64,000 bases of DNA from Geosiphon pyriformis. Taxonomy: Eukaryota; Glomeromycota; Glomeromycetes; Archaeosporales; Geosiphonaceae. The translations under genes were made by a program, and so were the position numbers. Below, in pieces: positions 33,942 to 45,699 of the stretch. The notes beneath the pieces were generated by a model, which saw only the letters and a program-made list of their open reading frames with translations, was not told where the DNA came from and ran no database searches. The stretch covers positions 791,996-855,995 of the forward strand of contig JAAOMT010000591.1 in NCBI GenBank assembly GCA_016748015.1, written 5' to 3'. Within the stretch, counting starts at the first letter, position 1. Each line of letters opens with the position of its first letter.

Positions 33942-34344
33942 ATGTCTTTACGTAATGAAGTTCTTGATTTATATAAAAGAGTATGAATATCCAATCGCGA
34001 AACTTCTTTTCTCCTTAATGGTCATCTCAAAAACTTCATTCCCATTGAATAGCTTCTTTTCCTGGGCAGAGAATACCCACTCGGTTACCCATATTTTAGA
34101 AGTAAGTTAAAGTCAGCTTTCTTAAAGAAACGAGACTTGGTCGAGAAGGAAGAAATCAAAAAAAGTATTGCTGATGGAGAGTATGTTATTAAAGGTAATA
34201 TGGAATTACTCTCTTTTGAAAAATAAAGTTCAAATATGATGCATTTTTCTGCTTAGGGCATATTTTTACCATCTTTATTGTACAGAAATAGAAACGTTGT
34301 ATTTTCTGAAAAAATATCGTACAATGAGGCGCAATTATTATTGA
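33942..34344 (+). CDS. ETFRF1: ETFRF1/LYRM5-like LYR-motif protein (ETF regulator)
   Basis: A very small gene, easy to miss: join(33942..33980, 34053..34194, 34286..34344), 79 aa. Spliced, it begins [20 protein letters not shown], continues [20 protein letters not shown] and [20 protein letters not shown], and ends RTMRRNYY. This parallels human ETFRF1 in length and in every block (LYK-LL-LGR-YP, YFK-LK-FLK, YFL-KYR-MK). LYR proteins bind acyl carrier protein in the mitochondrial matrix. ETFRF1 is reported to remove flavin from electron transfer flavoprotein, damping electron flow to ubiquinone. Both introns are GT-AG with frame kept. It is convergent with SPE2, 226 bp away. Confidence 0.9.
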
Positions 34345-34570
34345 AGAAAATTCCCACAGGTATATTGTAAGGAAATCGCTCTCCCCAGATTTAGATTAAA
34401 TTGAAAAACTCCCATTTACGAGATAAGAACCAACATTACGCGTTTAAATTACCTACTATCATGAAATGGTAAACTATTGTTGTGAATTTTGAATGAATAT
34501 CATATTATCTATTACCTGAGAGTAAATTTTTAACTTTTGCGTGGAAAGAACGTTACGTGTCGACTGTTTT

Positions 34571-35953
34571 CTAACTTGAAATTTTCTTTTCAAAGTGTCT
34601 AAACACCAAATCATAATCGTCAAATTCGTACAAGATTCCATCCGCCTTATTGAAATCCTCAATGTTACCGAATGAAGCTATTTTTCGTTTTTCATGTATG
34701 TCCTTTCCGCTGATAAATATTGTCACGGTAAATTTACTAGGCTGGAAAATGGATATTACCTTTTGAATCAAATTTGGGATGGTACTATGGGTTTCGGGAA
34801 TATTAGTCTCGAATGACGCGTAAGAGCATAACGGTTCAGGTGTCACATGCACATTGAAATAATTATCTTGAAATAAACCATTCGCGGAGTATCCGCAAGG
34901 TCCAAAGAGGTAAGAGTCTAATTGTGCGTCTGGATATAACATACTTAATCCTGAAAGTTTCTCAACTCGGGAACCACCTTCTGTACCAGATTCGCCTTCT
35001 GAAGGCACGTGATAAAACTTTTCAGCAGCTTTTCGATCTAAATTTGTCATCAAGATTTCGATCGTCTGATCTTCGATATCTATTACTGAAGAAAATCCTG
35101 CTTCGTTTTTGCGTGGTGAAGTAAGATACAGGTTCCAATGGTCTGCGTTAATTTTTCCAACAGTATAAGCAGCGCCATTTTCTGTAAATTCAATTTAATT
35201 TTTTAAAGCCTCATAAATTTGGAAAGGTTTTCTTGATTATTTTATTCACATACCGAATAAATGATCCAAAAAAGCCACTTCATCTTTCCAATCTTTATGT
35301 GGATGTAATTGTTGATCGGGGAACATGAAGCTCTTTCGTGAATAAAAAACTCTCCACACTTTCTTGAATTGACAATATTCAGAAGCTATTTCTAAAAGAC
35401 GTGGTAATGCGACTAAAAGGGTGGTTGTCCCGCATGTTTTTAGGATTAATTTATGGGGATACACAAACATCGAGGATTCGCTATGGGGAGGGGGGGAGGA
35501 GGCAAGTAAATATTTAACATTTTACAGTGCATAAGATTACGTTATTAGAGCGTTAGAAAGAATGTTAACGTAAGCTTTTCACTGAGAAAGCTATGCAAAT
35601 TATAAAGATATCTCCTTTTACTATCCCTCGCCTTTAGAAATCAAAATATTTTTTCACCTTAACAAATAAGCATCCACATGGCAATTTTCTATGGAGGTCA
35701 AAATTTTACATTTTACAAGACGAAGCAGATCCTCCCACACTGATTTATCTATTTTTCGCAATCCTGTCCTTTGATCTTTATTACCACCATCAGGGGCTTC
35801 CTCTATATTCGAAATTGATGATAAATCGGGTGACGGGCCAAACCAAATTTCTAACAATTTCTCAGGTCCCTCAAAAGCTCCGCAATCGGAATTTGAATTT
35901 TTTGTTTTCTGATTTTGAACAGAAACTGTCAATAAAAAATCTTCAACGCTCAT
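34571..35953 (-). CDS. SPE2: S-adenosylmethionine decarboxylase proenzyme
   Basis: Three exons, complement(34571..35181, 35254..35480, 35658..35953), 377 aa. The enzyme makes decarboxylated AdoMet, the aminopropyl donor for spermidine and spermine. The N-terminus [12 protein letters not shown] is the family start. The self-cleavage site [20 protein letters not shown] is rebuilt across the first intron (AG|C codon). Cleavage is expected between Glu100 and Ser101, giving the pyruvoyl group on the alpha chain. The TCGTT catalytic Cys, the YSRK block, CGYSANGL and the VHVTPEP histidine needed for processing are all present. The Ser/Asn/Gly-rich insert near residues 15-70 is longer than in animals. 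It is divergent from the PPR gene across 204 bp. Confidence 0.95.
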
Positions 35954-36157
35954 GATGTGAGGAGATTTCTTGAATATTCAAAAATTTGAAGTCGGCGAAG
36001 TAAGGGTAAATTTTTAAGATTTTAACACAACAGTGATATTCCAAATTCACCACGAATAAATCGGGAAATTAACGGCTACACAGTTTTCAAATTTTTTGAC
36101 CATCTATTTTAAAACACTTCAAAATTCACACACTCGATCGTGCATGCACTCAAAGAA
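35954..36157. promoter_or_regulatory. Bidirectional intergenic promoter, SPE2 / PPR gene
   Basis: The divergent start codons are 204 bp apart. I see no upstream ORF of the kind that controls polyamine genes in other eukaryotes, but the transcript start is unknown. Confidence 0.45.
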
Positions 36158-38347
36158 ATGCTGAAATTTGTAAAAAATCTGTTTTCAGCCTCTTTAAAAC
36201 AAAAACATTTTAAAATATCGTTGAAAGGACCTTTGGAAGCCTCAAATGGGCTCATTATTTTCTCAACACGCGACAATTACATTGGACAGAACTCCCATGT
36301 TCGCTTAAAACTTTGTGCTCCGACGCGTTCAGTCCATACCATTCAACATGAAACACACACCATTTTAGACAAAACAGAATCTACTAGCGAAAATTGCCTC
36401 GTTAAAGCTTTTGTCACGTCCATAAACAAACCCACAGATACGCATATTGCACAGTCTTACCAGGCCCTCAGTCTAAAGGGAAAGCAGAGTTTGAAACGAC
36501 CGGATTTTAATCTGGCATTGAGGCGATTACGGAAAACTAATGAACCAAAAGATCTTGAAATCGCACATCTTATGGTAGAAGATATGCAGAAGTTAGGCAT
36601 GAAAATAACCCTTTTCGAGTATAACACTCTTATAGGAATTAATGGTCAACAGGGCAAGGCATCGAATGCTTGGCAAATCTATGAAACGATGATGAAAGAT
36701 GGAACCAAACCTGATCTCGAAACTTTTAATTTTTTAATGGATGCTTATAAACGAAGTCGTGATTTCGAAGGAGGATTTAAAGTATGGGAGGAGATGCGTA
36801 AGATCGGAATCAAGCCGGATTTGTTCACATTTAATTCTTTAATTGCTTTACAATGTTGGAATGATTTAGACATTGCTGCTAAACTATATGAAGAAATGCA
36901 AGCTATAGGCATCAGTCCAGATGCTTACACTTTAATGCCATTGCTCAAAGGATTTCTTCACTCTGGCAGAGAAAAAAAAGTAGAATCGACATACAACGAA
37001 TTAATAAAAATTGGGGCACGGATGACTGATATTGAATGGAAAGGTTTGATTCAATTATATATTTCTCATCGTCGATATGAACAAGCATCGAAAATACATA
37101 AAGCTATTTTGGATTTAAACATTTCGCCTGGCATCTCTACTTATAACGCATTGATTGACGCTTGTTTCAAGATCGGGAATTTATCAGAGGGACTGTTTAT
37201 GCTTGAAAGAATGTCTAGCTTAGGTTTGAAACCAAATAAAGAGACGTATTGTAATATAATTCATGGTTTAGCAGAAGTGCACGATATCGATTTGGCATTA
37301 GGGCTAATTGCTAGAATGAACAAGGAAGGAATCAAGATGACGGATAGTGATTATGTGAACTTTTTCCTGAAAGTTTGTCAAAATTCGAGGAAAGAAGACT
37401 TACCAAAAGTTTATGAAATCTTTCAAGGAATGAAAAGCAAAGGACATGAGCCGGACCCTTTGATATATAATGGACTTTTGGAAGCCCACCTCGTTTCCGG
37501 TGATCATGAAGGAATACTCCAGGTGTTTGAAAAAATGATCTACGATGGTATTTCACCTGACAGCACCACCTATCTTCACCTCATTAGATCGCGTATTCAA
37601 GCTCAAAGAGTTCAAGACGCTCTCAATTTTTATGGACAAATGATAGAACGGAATATTTCAATGAATATTGATGTCTATGATAATCTTTTCTACATTTTCG
37701 CAGGCTGCTTTCAAATGGCGGCAGCAGCAAAAATTTTTGAAGACATGAGACGGGCAGGAGTACGAGCTGATGGTTTCACATATAGTATCCTAATTACGGG
37801 TTATTCAGCCGTGGGAGATTGGTTTAATGTGCGTAATGTTCACAATCTCTTGAAGGTAGATTATAGTCTTGACCTTGACATGCCACTTGTCAATTCAATT
37901 ATGAGTGCTTACAATATCGTGGGTGATGGGAATGAGGTATTGGTTATATGGGATTCGCTTTGGCTCACTGAACAGCCAATTAACGATATCACAGTGAGTG
38001 TGGTATTAGATGCATGTGGATATTATAATTTCAAGGATCGTCTCGATGAAATTTGGCAAGATCTTAAATCACGAAAATTTGAATTGAGCCGTTCAAATTA
38101 CGACTCATATATTGAAGCATTAGCTCGACATGGTCGGTTCGATGATGCCAAAAAAATCTTAATGATTGAGATGCCACGTGATAATATAAAGCCCGGAACG
38201 AAAAGTTTACGTGCATTGCTCAGTTTCCTGCATCATGAGAATCGCAAGGAGGACGAATATGTAGTCATTGAGTGGGTAAGGGAGAAATATCCCGAATTGG
38301 CTCAAGAGATGAGGCATTCAAAGTTGCTGGAAGAAAACGATGATTAA
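36158..38347 (+). CDS. Pentatricopeptide-repeat protein, probably mitochondrial
   Basis: A single exon of 729 aa from the first ATG at 36158; an in-frame GTG at 36140 is not needed. The N-terminus MLKFVKNLFSASLKQKHFK is basic and amphipathic, as in mitochondrial presequences. From about residue 130 on, roughly a dozen 35-residue PPR motifs follow, recognisable by the pattern TYNTLI...A...M...GI.PD (examples: EYNTLIGINGQQGKASNAW; MRKIGIKPDLFTFNSLIALQ; STYNALIDACFKIGNLSEG; FTYSILITGYSAVGDWFNV). PPR proteins bind organelle RNA in a sequence-specific way and act in processing, stability or translation. No DYW, PRORP nuclease or SMR domain is visible. I cannot name a yeast orthologue. The C-terminus is acidic and Glu-rich. 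Confidence 0.9.
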   Translation: MLKFVKNLFSASLKQKHFKISLKGPLEASNGLIIFSTRDNYIGQNSHVRLKLCAPTRSVHTIQHETHTILDKTESTSENCLVKAFVTSINKPTDTHIAQSYQALSLKGKQSLKRPDFNLALRRLRKTNEPKDLEIAHLMVEDMQKLGMKITLFEYNTLIGINGQQGKASNAWQIYETMMKDGTKPDLETFNFLMDAYKRSRDFEGGFKVWEEMRKIGIKPDLFTFNSLIALQCWNDLDIAAKLYEEMQAIGISPDAYTLMPLLKGFLHSGREKKVESTYNELIKIGARMTDIEWKGLIQLYISHRRYEQASKIHKAILDLNISPGISTYNALIDACFKIGNLSEGLFMLERMSSLGLKPNKETYCNIIHGLAEVHDIDLALGLIARMNKEGIKMTDSDYVNFFLKVCQNSRKEDLPKVYEIFQGMKSKGHEPDPLIYNGLLEAHLVSGDHEGILQVFEKMIYDGISPDSTTYLHLIRSRIQAQRVQDALNFYGQMIERNISMNIDVYDNLFYIFAGCFQMAAAAKIFEDMRRAGVRADGFTYSILITGYSAVGDWFNVRNVHNLLKVDYSLDLDMPLVNSIMSAYNIVGDGNEVLVIWDSLWLTEQPINDITVSVVLDACGYYNFKDRLDEIWQDLKSRKFELSRSNYDSYIEALARHGRFDDAKKILMIEMPRDNIKPGTKSLRALLSFLHHENRKEDEYVVIEWVREKYPELAQEMRHSKLLEENDD

Positions 38348-38902
38348 GAACAAAAACCTTTTAATGTGATATTTTTGCGTTAGACAATGTGAAAACTGAG
38401 AAAGAGACCAATGATTCGAGTTGTAATTGTATATTATTTAATACTCTGCATTGTATATACAAACCTTGAGAAAACTCGACTTTTTAAAGAAACAATATAT
38501 ATCATAGTCCAGGGATATTTGTGGTAGTATTAAGCGTTTTGCCTAGAAATGAAACATTCTGGACTCAAATAAAAATTGATTTTTAATTTGTTTTTTTAAG
38601 TAAATGAAATTTTTATAAATATCATTTTACATAGATTAATTATTAAATTTGTTAAATACTTCAAATATTTAAATTGTTATTGACAAATTAAATATTAAAG
38701 TTTAAAAATTATTATACATATACTTATATTTAATTATTTAATTATTATTTTGTATTAATTAATTTATTAAAAAACCAAAATATATTTAACATTAAATAAT
38801 AATAAAAAGTATACTCAAAATAATGAAACTAAAAATCATTATAAATCCAATCTTAACTATGTTTTGTCAAATATTAATTCAACAAAATATACATTATTAG
38901 AT
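38348..38902. other. AT-rich intergenic region before COQ2
   Basis: The first 150 bp probably hold the PPR gene 3' UTR. The remainder (about 38560-38860) is nearly pure A/T and holds nothing that I recognise. The COQ2 promoter should lie close to 38860. Confidence 0.7.
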
Positions 38903-40842
38903 ATGTCACTTCGAAGACTTTTATTTGCCTTTCGAACATATGACTCAAACTGGACGCCGTTTCGGCAAACCTTGACTCAGACAACTTTTTCTAGGAGGGT
39001 ATTATTGACACAATATCAAGGAGTTAATTGTTTCAAAGTAGAAAAACTTGCTATAAGACTGTTTGTTTCCCAAAAAAATCCTCAAAAAGACCCTTCGGTT
39101 TTTAAAAACCCTTCCGCTACAAATGCTGTTCCGACACACCCGACTGAAAAATACGCTGAAACTTCCCCAGTTTATTCCTCGTGGATTGATCAGAAACTCC
39201 CAGCCAATTTCGTTCCTTATGCTAAACTTGCACGTCTTGATCGACCCATTGGTACTTGGTTACTTTACATTCCTTGTAGTAAGTTTCCAAGTTTGGGTAA
39301 TTTCATCTGGCTTCGATCGTACTTGGAGAATTTCCTTGGGTCAAATTCTAGAATAGAGCTTCAAGGGATTATTAGTATCCAAATTTAATTTAGAGAAAAA
39401 TTCTTCCAAGCCGATTGAGTTTCAGGTGAGATATGTATATCAAATTTTTAAAATTCCGAATGGCCATTATTATGATCAGAACTCTGATTTTTTTTAGCAT
39501 GGAGCATATCAATGGCTGCCTATAACGCACACCTTCCTGTTACTGAAACAGCATTCATGCTAGCACTATTTGGTATTGGTTCGTTTGTAATGAGGGGTGC
39601 TGGCTGTACCATTAATGATATGTGGGACTATCGTATCGATAAAATGGTAGAACGTACCCGTACGCGACCTCTTGCGTCTGGAGAAATCAGTCAGTTTAAA
39701 GCATTATGTTTTTTGGGCGTCCAACTTTCGGCTGGTTTAGCAGTTTTGACACAATTGAATTTGTACAGGTTAGTGTGAAATCCTTGTATTAGAATTGTAA
39801 GATTATTTTTTTAATCTGAGCTATCTAAGTGTCAAAGGATTATTGATAAAAAGGAGTGGCATTCAGGGGATAGGGATCTTTGTATATAAAATATCTGGAA
39901 AACTTTACACTTCCATATCTCGAATTATTGACATTTTATTATTTCTAGGGTCACGATTTATCTTTAATTTTCCAAACGGAGTGAAATTTGTATTCTTTAA
40001 TATTAGCCGCAGTTTTATTGAGATATTTAACTGTATTTGGGGAAAAATTATAAAATCTGACTATCTCAGGTTCACTCAGGTTTTGGGATAAAGGGGTAAT
40101 TAGAAAAAGTCGGACGGATGAATTGATTCTAACTAATAATTTTCTGGATTGTTATATAAAGTATATTGTTGGGAGCAGCATCATTAAGTTTCGTTACTAT
40201 TTATCCATACATGAAACGCGTCACATATTGGCCTCAACTTTTTCTTGGTAAGTGGTCAATCGAAATATTGCATTATCTAAATTCTTCTCACACTAGCCCA
40301 ACAAAATTTGTAGGGTTTGCCTTTAATTGGGGTGCTCTTTTGGGATGGCCAGCAATGTTAGGAAGCAGTGATTGGTCTGTCACATTACCATTATATGCAA
40401 GTGGTGTGTGCTGGACGTTGGTATATGATACAATCTACGCCCATCAGGTAAAATTTGAATTTACATAATTATCTATTATTTCTCATATAACCATAAAGTT
40501 TCCTTATTTCATGAGCAGGATAAATCGTTTGACCTAAAAGTGGGCGTGAAATCAACAGCGCTATTGTTTGATAGTCATACCCGAGAATGGTTGACCTTTT
40601 TCTCGGGATCAATGATTTCCTTTGTCGCATTGGCTGGTTATGCTAACGGTCAAGGAATTCCGTTTTATTTAATATCTGTACTTGGGGCTGGTACCCATTT
40701 TGCTTGGCAATTACGTACTACCAATTTCGATGATATTACTGATTGCGGGAAAAAGTTTCGTAGTAATAAGTGGACTGGTGGGTTGGTTTTCTTGGGAATT
40801 GTGATAGATTCCAGTTGCAGGAATCTGGACCTGGTTTTTTGA
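38903..40842 (+). CDS. COQ2: 4-hydroxybenzoate polyprenyltransferase (ubiquinone synthesis)
   Basis: Five exons, join(38903..39278, 39498..39768, 40162..40247, 40314..40447, 40519..40842), 396 aa. The ATG at 38903 ([12 protein letters not shown]) opens a basic mitochondrial presequence. This UbiA-type integral membrane prenyltransferase attaches the polyprenyl tail to 4-hydroxybenzoate. The first Asp-rich motif is [15 protein letters not shown] (about residues 161-175); the second is [18 protein letters not shown], rebuilt across the last intron. Other family blocks are [32 protein letters not shown] and [11 protein letters not shown]. Membrane helices are evident between the motifs. The last dozen residues ([11 protein letters not shown]) are unlike the family and may hide one more splice. 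Confidence 0.93.
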
Positions 40843-41605
40843 TTATTAAAATATCTAGGATTTTGTCTTAGATTTAACGTAAAATGATTATCATACTCTC
40901 TTGAATGAGAATAAATAAAACTTTACTGATTTTCTTGGAATGAAGGCTAATTGAATTATTCAACATTCAATGAGAAATAATATTCAACCCTAAATTTAGG
41001 TATGCTCTATAATGAACGAAATAAATAAGAGGGGTTGTTGCATATTCTTAGAAAGAAAAAACTCAAAAGACCTAGGGTCATTCAATTTTAACATTTTAAT
41101 TTTTCTGTTTTTGAGGTGACATTTATAAACCACGTTATTTGGTGGAATCAAAGCTCCAAATATTACATGGCTTTCATTGATCTGGATCACGAGCCGCAAC
41201 ATCCAAGTGTCGACATCACTGGTGACAAAGAGTCCAGACGATGAGTCCAAGTTTGCAGTTAAGCGTCGAACGAAGACTTCACTGGTGATGGCAGCAAACG
41301 AAGAATTCATCATTGTTGAACTAAGCTCTTGACTCCCGTTCTACTAATCATACAATCCAAATGTCAAGTATTTCTTTTATACGTTCCACCTTTTGAAGAT
41401 CCATTTTTATGGAATCAAATATTTTTCAGACCCTTTTCGCATGATAATATACTAAATTATTGTATGTCCAATCTTTAAATGCGGTGGTGTGGTAACTAGA
41501 CCTAAATTGTCAAGTTGTTGAACAGACGCGTGACGTGATCATAATATTTATTATTACTTGCGTTGGAAGATGTTCGATACTCAATATTTCTAATTTTGTA
41601 AAAAA
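40843..41605. other. Intergenic region between COQ2 and HAUS5
   Basis: Holds the COQ2 3' end and the HAUS5 promoter. The only open reading of note is on the minus strand (40996-41313, 105 codons), described separately. No RNA gene or repeat is visible. Confidence 0.6.
40996..41313 (-). CDS. Possible small hypothetical protein, unrecognised
   Basis: A 105-codon open reading frame starting with a double ATG (MMNSSFAAITSEVFVRRLT). The first 65 residues have ordinary amino-acid and codon use (FGALIPPNNVVYKC) and higher GC than the flanks; the last 40 are Lys/Phe/Leu-rich and look like translated AT-rich DNA. I recognise no family, no localisation signal and no cysteine pattern. It could be the first exon of a small gene, a decayed gene or chance. 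Convergent with COQ2, 153 bp away. Confidence 0.25.
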   Translation of the reverse strand: MMNSSFAAITSEVFVRRLTANLDSSSGLFVTSDVDTWMLRLVIQINESHVIFGALIPPNNVVYKCHLKNRKIKMLKLNDPRSFEFFLSKNMQQPLLFISFIIEHT

Positions 41606-44600
41606 ATGCAGAATCCCGACAATTTTTTCTCGCACAGTTTAAGATATAAGTCGATTTACTCAAAAGAGAAACAACAACAAAGTGATCCAGCTGCACTCTC
41701 GGAGAATGTTTTTCGTTGGCTCACTCTTGAGCTTGGATATCAACGAGGGAGAGCCTCGGTGGTTTTGGAAGACGCAAATGTGTTTGATCTCAAAACAGAC
41801 ATTCAGAAGTATGATAAATCAAATATTGAGGAATTTATTATCTGCACCATCTTACATAGATTTATTTCTTTTCAGAGTTTGCAAGAGAGAGTTGGTTCCT
41901 GTATTCAAATTTCTGATGGAACGTGTTAAATCATCAAAGTAAATTCAAAAGAATGTTTGTGACCTTTGTTAATTCGATCAGATTAACACATATACTATTT
42001 CAGAGAAGTAGCTGATCTAAGGAGAGCGCAAATGAAGTGAGCCTAAAATTATTCCTTGATTAGCTTTTTACTTCATTTAATTTAATTTGTTCATCTATGA
42101 AACTTGGCAAGCAAGCGACATCAAATAGACTTTAACCAAACCCCAAAACCTAACCGAAATACGCCCTTAGCGTCATCCACAGCTTCTATGCACGTAGAAG
42201 AAAATCCTATAATTAAAAAAGCTAAACTTGAGAAAAAATTAACCCATATTACTGAAAATGTCAACCGAGAAGAAGAAGAAATTGAATTATTAATAGCAAA
42301 GATGGCAGATATTGGTATTGAAATGCTTGATGATTTGTTTTCAAGTATTTATTTTATCCTAATTCTTTAACATTTCCTCCCAATCAATCATTCAAGAATT
42401 TCAAATCAAGCGCGCTCAAAATCAGATTCGAGAGAAAAAGACCAAAATGCACATGAAAGAAGTATTTCGCGATTCCATTGAACGATTCAAAAATAGCGGA
42501 CGAGATTATCAAGATCAGTTGGGTAGATTGAATGAACCCTTAGAAATTAGGAATGAAATCAAGTAGGTGGTTTAAATCGAAAATGATAACCCGTAAAGGG
42601 TATGCAATTAGATTTCTATTACTTTACTAAATTTCAATCAAAGACCTGCATTTACGGGTAACGAAACAACCTTGAAGGTAACTATATTTTAAATTTGTTA
42701 CTCCCGCCCACTTGGACGAAAGCGTTTTTGAACTAATACCTCAACTAAATAAACACTTCTATCAAGGTTCGAAATACCTGTGAGAATATTAAAAAACTCG
42801 GAAGACATCTCATGAATAGGTAATGTTTTAATGGTTTGCCAAGTATATTATCTCTAACATCCACCAAATAGCATTTTTTTAGTAAAAATACACTCGACCC
42901 TAATTTCATAGTTGATATTAAGGTTTCTCTTGAGGTTGGTGGACTTACTAAAATTTGTTCCAATGGATATGTCTCTGAATTTGAATCCCTAGTAAATTAT
43001 CCTTGTCATTGATACCTGATTTCTTCAGGAACTGAAAAGAACGACTACCCCCAAAATTCTACTAAAATCAGTATCCAACAGTTTAAAATCAGATCTCAAA
43101 GAAATCAAGTATGTGTTCCTCATATCTTCCTTCATTTCTTGAAATGAAATTGATCTAGTCGTCTAACTCTACAAACAGAATTCCCTCCGCCCAAAACCTT
43201 GATGAAGATTCTATAAAAGCTTCGGATGACAGAAGAAATATTGAAAAGCTGTTATTAGTGAGTATATTTCCAGTGGCTAATTTATAAAATTCTGGTCAAC
43301 ATTTCTGAACTCGAATTTCTTTGACGGACTCATGACATAGCAATCTACAGATAACCATGTCTTGAAGTTTATCGAAACCGAAAAAATTCTTAACGATATT
43401 GAGGTCCTAAGTCAAAAAATTAAAGAGGCCTTTCAGCAAGGGGAATCCTACATCAGCAACAATTATCAGCACATTCCTTCAATAGCGAACTACATCATGT
43501 AAGTCCAGAATTATTCCATTTTCCAACCCCTCAAATCTTCCTACAATAAGTCGCTATTATATTCTCTAGTACAGTCATAAAATCTAAAGCAGAGATGGAG
43601 GCCGCCAAAGCGAGTCTTTGTAAAATTAGATCCCTTGAAAATAACCTCAAGAATGAATATGAAGAATCAACGAAAAACTATGATATTTTGTCAAGCTCCA
43701 TCGAGCGAATAAAAACGTTAAATGAAGTTCTCGTAAGTAATTTCTAAATGACGCGCAAAGATTTTCAAGATAAAAAAAATAACGAGAATTCATGATTAAA
43801 TAAAGGACGAGAAACAATATGAGTTTGAAAAGATAATACGCATCAACCAAAAAACCCGAGCAAATATTACTCAGCAACAAATCGAGGTAATGTTAAAATC
43901 TATTCCAAATTTTGTCAAGTAATGATTTGCTTAGTGGGAGTGCATTTCTCTAATATTTAAATTTTCAATCATCCAGGTTGCTCAATTTGTCGAAAGATTA
44001 TATCTTCACGCAACAAAAATTGAGGACTTAATTAAGTTTCTTGAAGGGTTCGCGCTGGAAGAAGTTAAATTGTTTCATCGGTTAGATTTGAGGGAGATGC
44101 TTCAAGTAAAAATCAACGGGTAAATAATTTTCATCTTTGAGTATTATTCCATGTTCTTTCTGTTGACACATTCTTACGTGTCTGTTTTGCAGCCGGCAAT
44201 GCCTCGTTAGCTCCCTTGGTATTCATCGAGCATTAGATAATCCATTTTTACTCGATTTGAAAAAACTACTCCACACCCCTATCTACATGGTGAGTCTTTA
44301 AGTAAGACAGCTTTGTTTAATTTTTTTCAATGTATCTTAGTGATATTAACACACCTGATTTATTTATAGTCGGCAGAAAAATTTTTTATGAATATAATTG
44401 AAGCTAAAGCCCAAGGTTTCATTCAATTGATGACTGATTCTGTTCATTTTAATAAAAACAGAATTTTTTGTTAATTTCTTATATATATATAGGAATGGCT
44501 TATGAATTAGCTCATCGGCATTTTACTACAATTTCTCAACCTTTCCATCATGATCTGCATAAGCATGGTAGGAAACCATTAACTTGTTAATGTCACACTA

Positions 44601-45079
44601 TTGGCTCATTTATTTTATTAATCTATATTAATAATCTCTTAGTCCGACTTTGGTTGGCTGCTCTGTGCTTAGTAAAAGAGAATCGTGAAAAAAATCCATC
44701 ATTTGCCATTACAGCAAATGATATGGAACGAGCTATAAAACGTATAATAGGTGAGGTGTTTCTCTTTTTAAATTTCTATGTACCCTGACAATCTCTCTCT
44801 CTTTACCCAGATTTGCTGGAGGAACAAGAAAAAAGCTTGCTAAGCACCGAGCAAAACAGGCTGGAGCAAGAGAATCATAAGGCAGAACTTGCCGAAACCA
44901 TCTTGAATGAAATTCAAGGCATATTTCAAGAGAGGTGAGTTTTTCAGAAGATCACTTTAAAATCTCTGCAATAATAAATTATGGATTATTTTTAAATTTT
45001 TAGAGATAGAATAATAAGTGGAAAAGTGGGCAACAGACTCATGATACATGGGAGATCCTTCGCGGATTTAATAATTTGA
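41606..45079 (+). CDS. HAUS5: Augmin subunit 5-like protein (HAUS5/AUG5 family), 20 exons
   Basis: Twenty exons give 707 aa. Exon starts are 41606, 41876, 42004, 42112, 42397, 42644, 42767, 42883, 43029, 43179, 43341, 43570, 43806, 43977, 44193, 44370, 44493, 44643, 44811 and 45004; every junction is GT-AG and in frame. Near residues 68-95 the block ELVPVFKFLMERVKSSKEVA closely follows the plant AUG5 and animal HAUS5 signature (IP-W-FL--RVK--K-V--IR). The rest is mostly coiled coil (EEEEIELLIAKMADI; KSKAEMEAAKASLCKIRSLE) with a helical C-terminal region (AYELAHRHFTTISQPFHHDL). Augmin recruits gamma-tubulin to the sides of spindle microtubules. The assignment rests on that signature, length and coiled-coil layout. 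The C-terminal exon is uncertain: a second frame there also reads as plausible protein. Confidence 0.75.
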
Positions 45080-45699
45080 AACAAGTGTTACCTCTGTGAG
45101 CTATCAAAAATTCTTTTTTGTTCCATTTTTCACCTTAGGTGGGAAAACTTTAGCTTTTGTTGAAACATTGCTTCGCAATTCTCGATGCTGGTTTCGAGTT
45201 GTATATGGATAGTCTATATTGGTTTATCTTGAACTATTGGAAATTTATTTTGAACTATTGGAAATTTATTCTTTTTTCAAAAAATATCGAACTTCACACA
45301 AATGGATTTATTTTTTTCCACAGGTTCATGGGCAATTGGCTTACTTTCCTGAATTAGAAATCTTTGGCATAATTTGATAAAAATAAAGTTTTGTGAAAAA
45401 TTTTGAATTAATGGCATAAAAAATTTTTTAGTCAATTTAGCATAATTATGGCCATTTATGGTTTTTTTTAAAATGCCATTTTCAATTAAATAAACACAAT
45501 TTATAATATAAAATATAATCTACATTAAATTTTTCAATACATAAACAAATGATAAAACATAATTAATATTTTATTGTAAGTTGATTTTTTTTAATTTATA
45601 ACATTCTGTATTATATTAATTACAACTCTTATTTTTGAATATGAAAAAATATTTTAATATCTCGTAGCAGCAACCACAAAGAATACATCATTTAAATGA
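45080..45699. other. Convergent intergenic region, HAUS5 / CHL1
   Basis: AT-rich; both genes end into it. It contains a 21-bp tandem duplication at 45229-45270 and poly-T runs. No gene is seen. Confidence 0.7.
45229..45270. repeat. 21-bp tandem duplication
   Basis: TTGAACTATTGGAAATTTATT occurs twice head to tail (45229-45249 and 45250-45270) without mismatch, so the duplication is recent or constrained. No function is evident. Confidence 0.85.
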
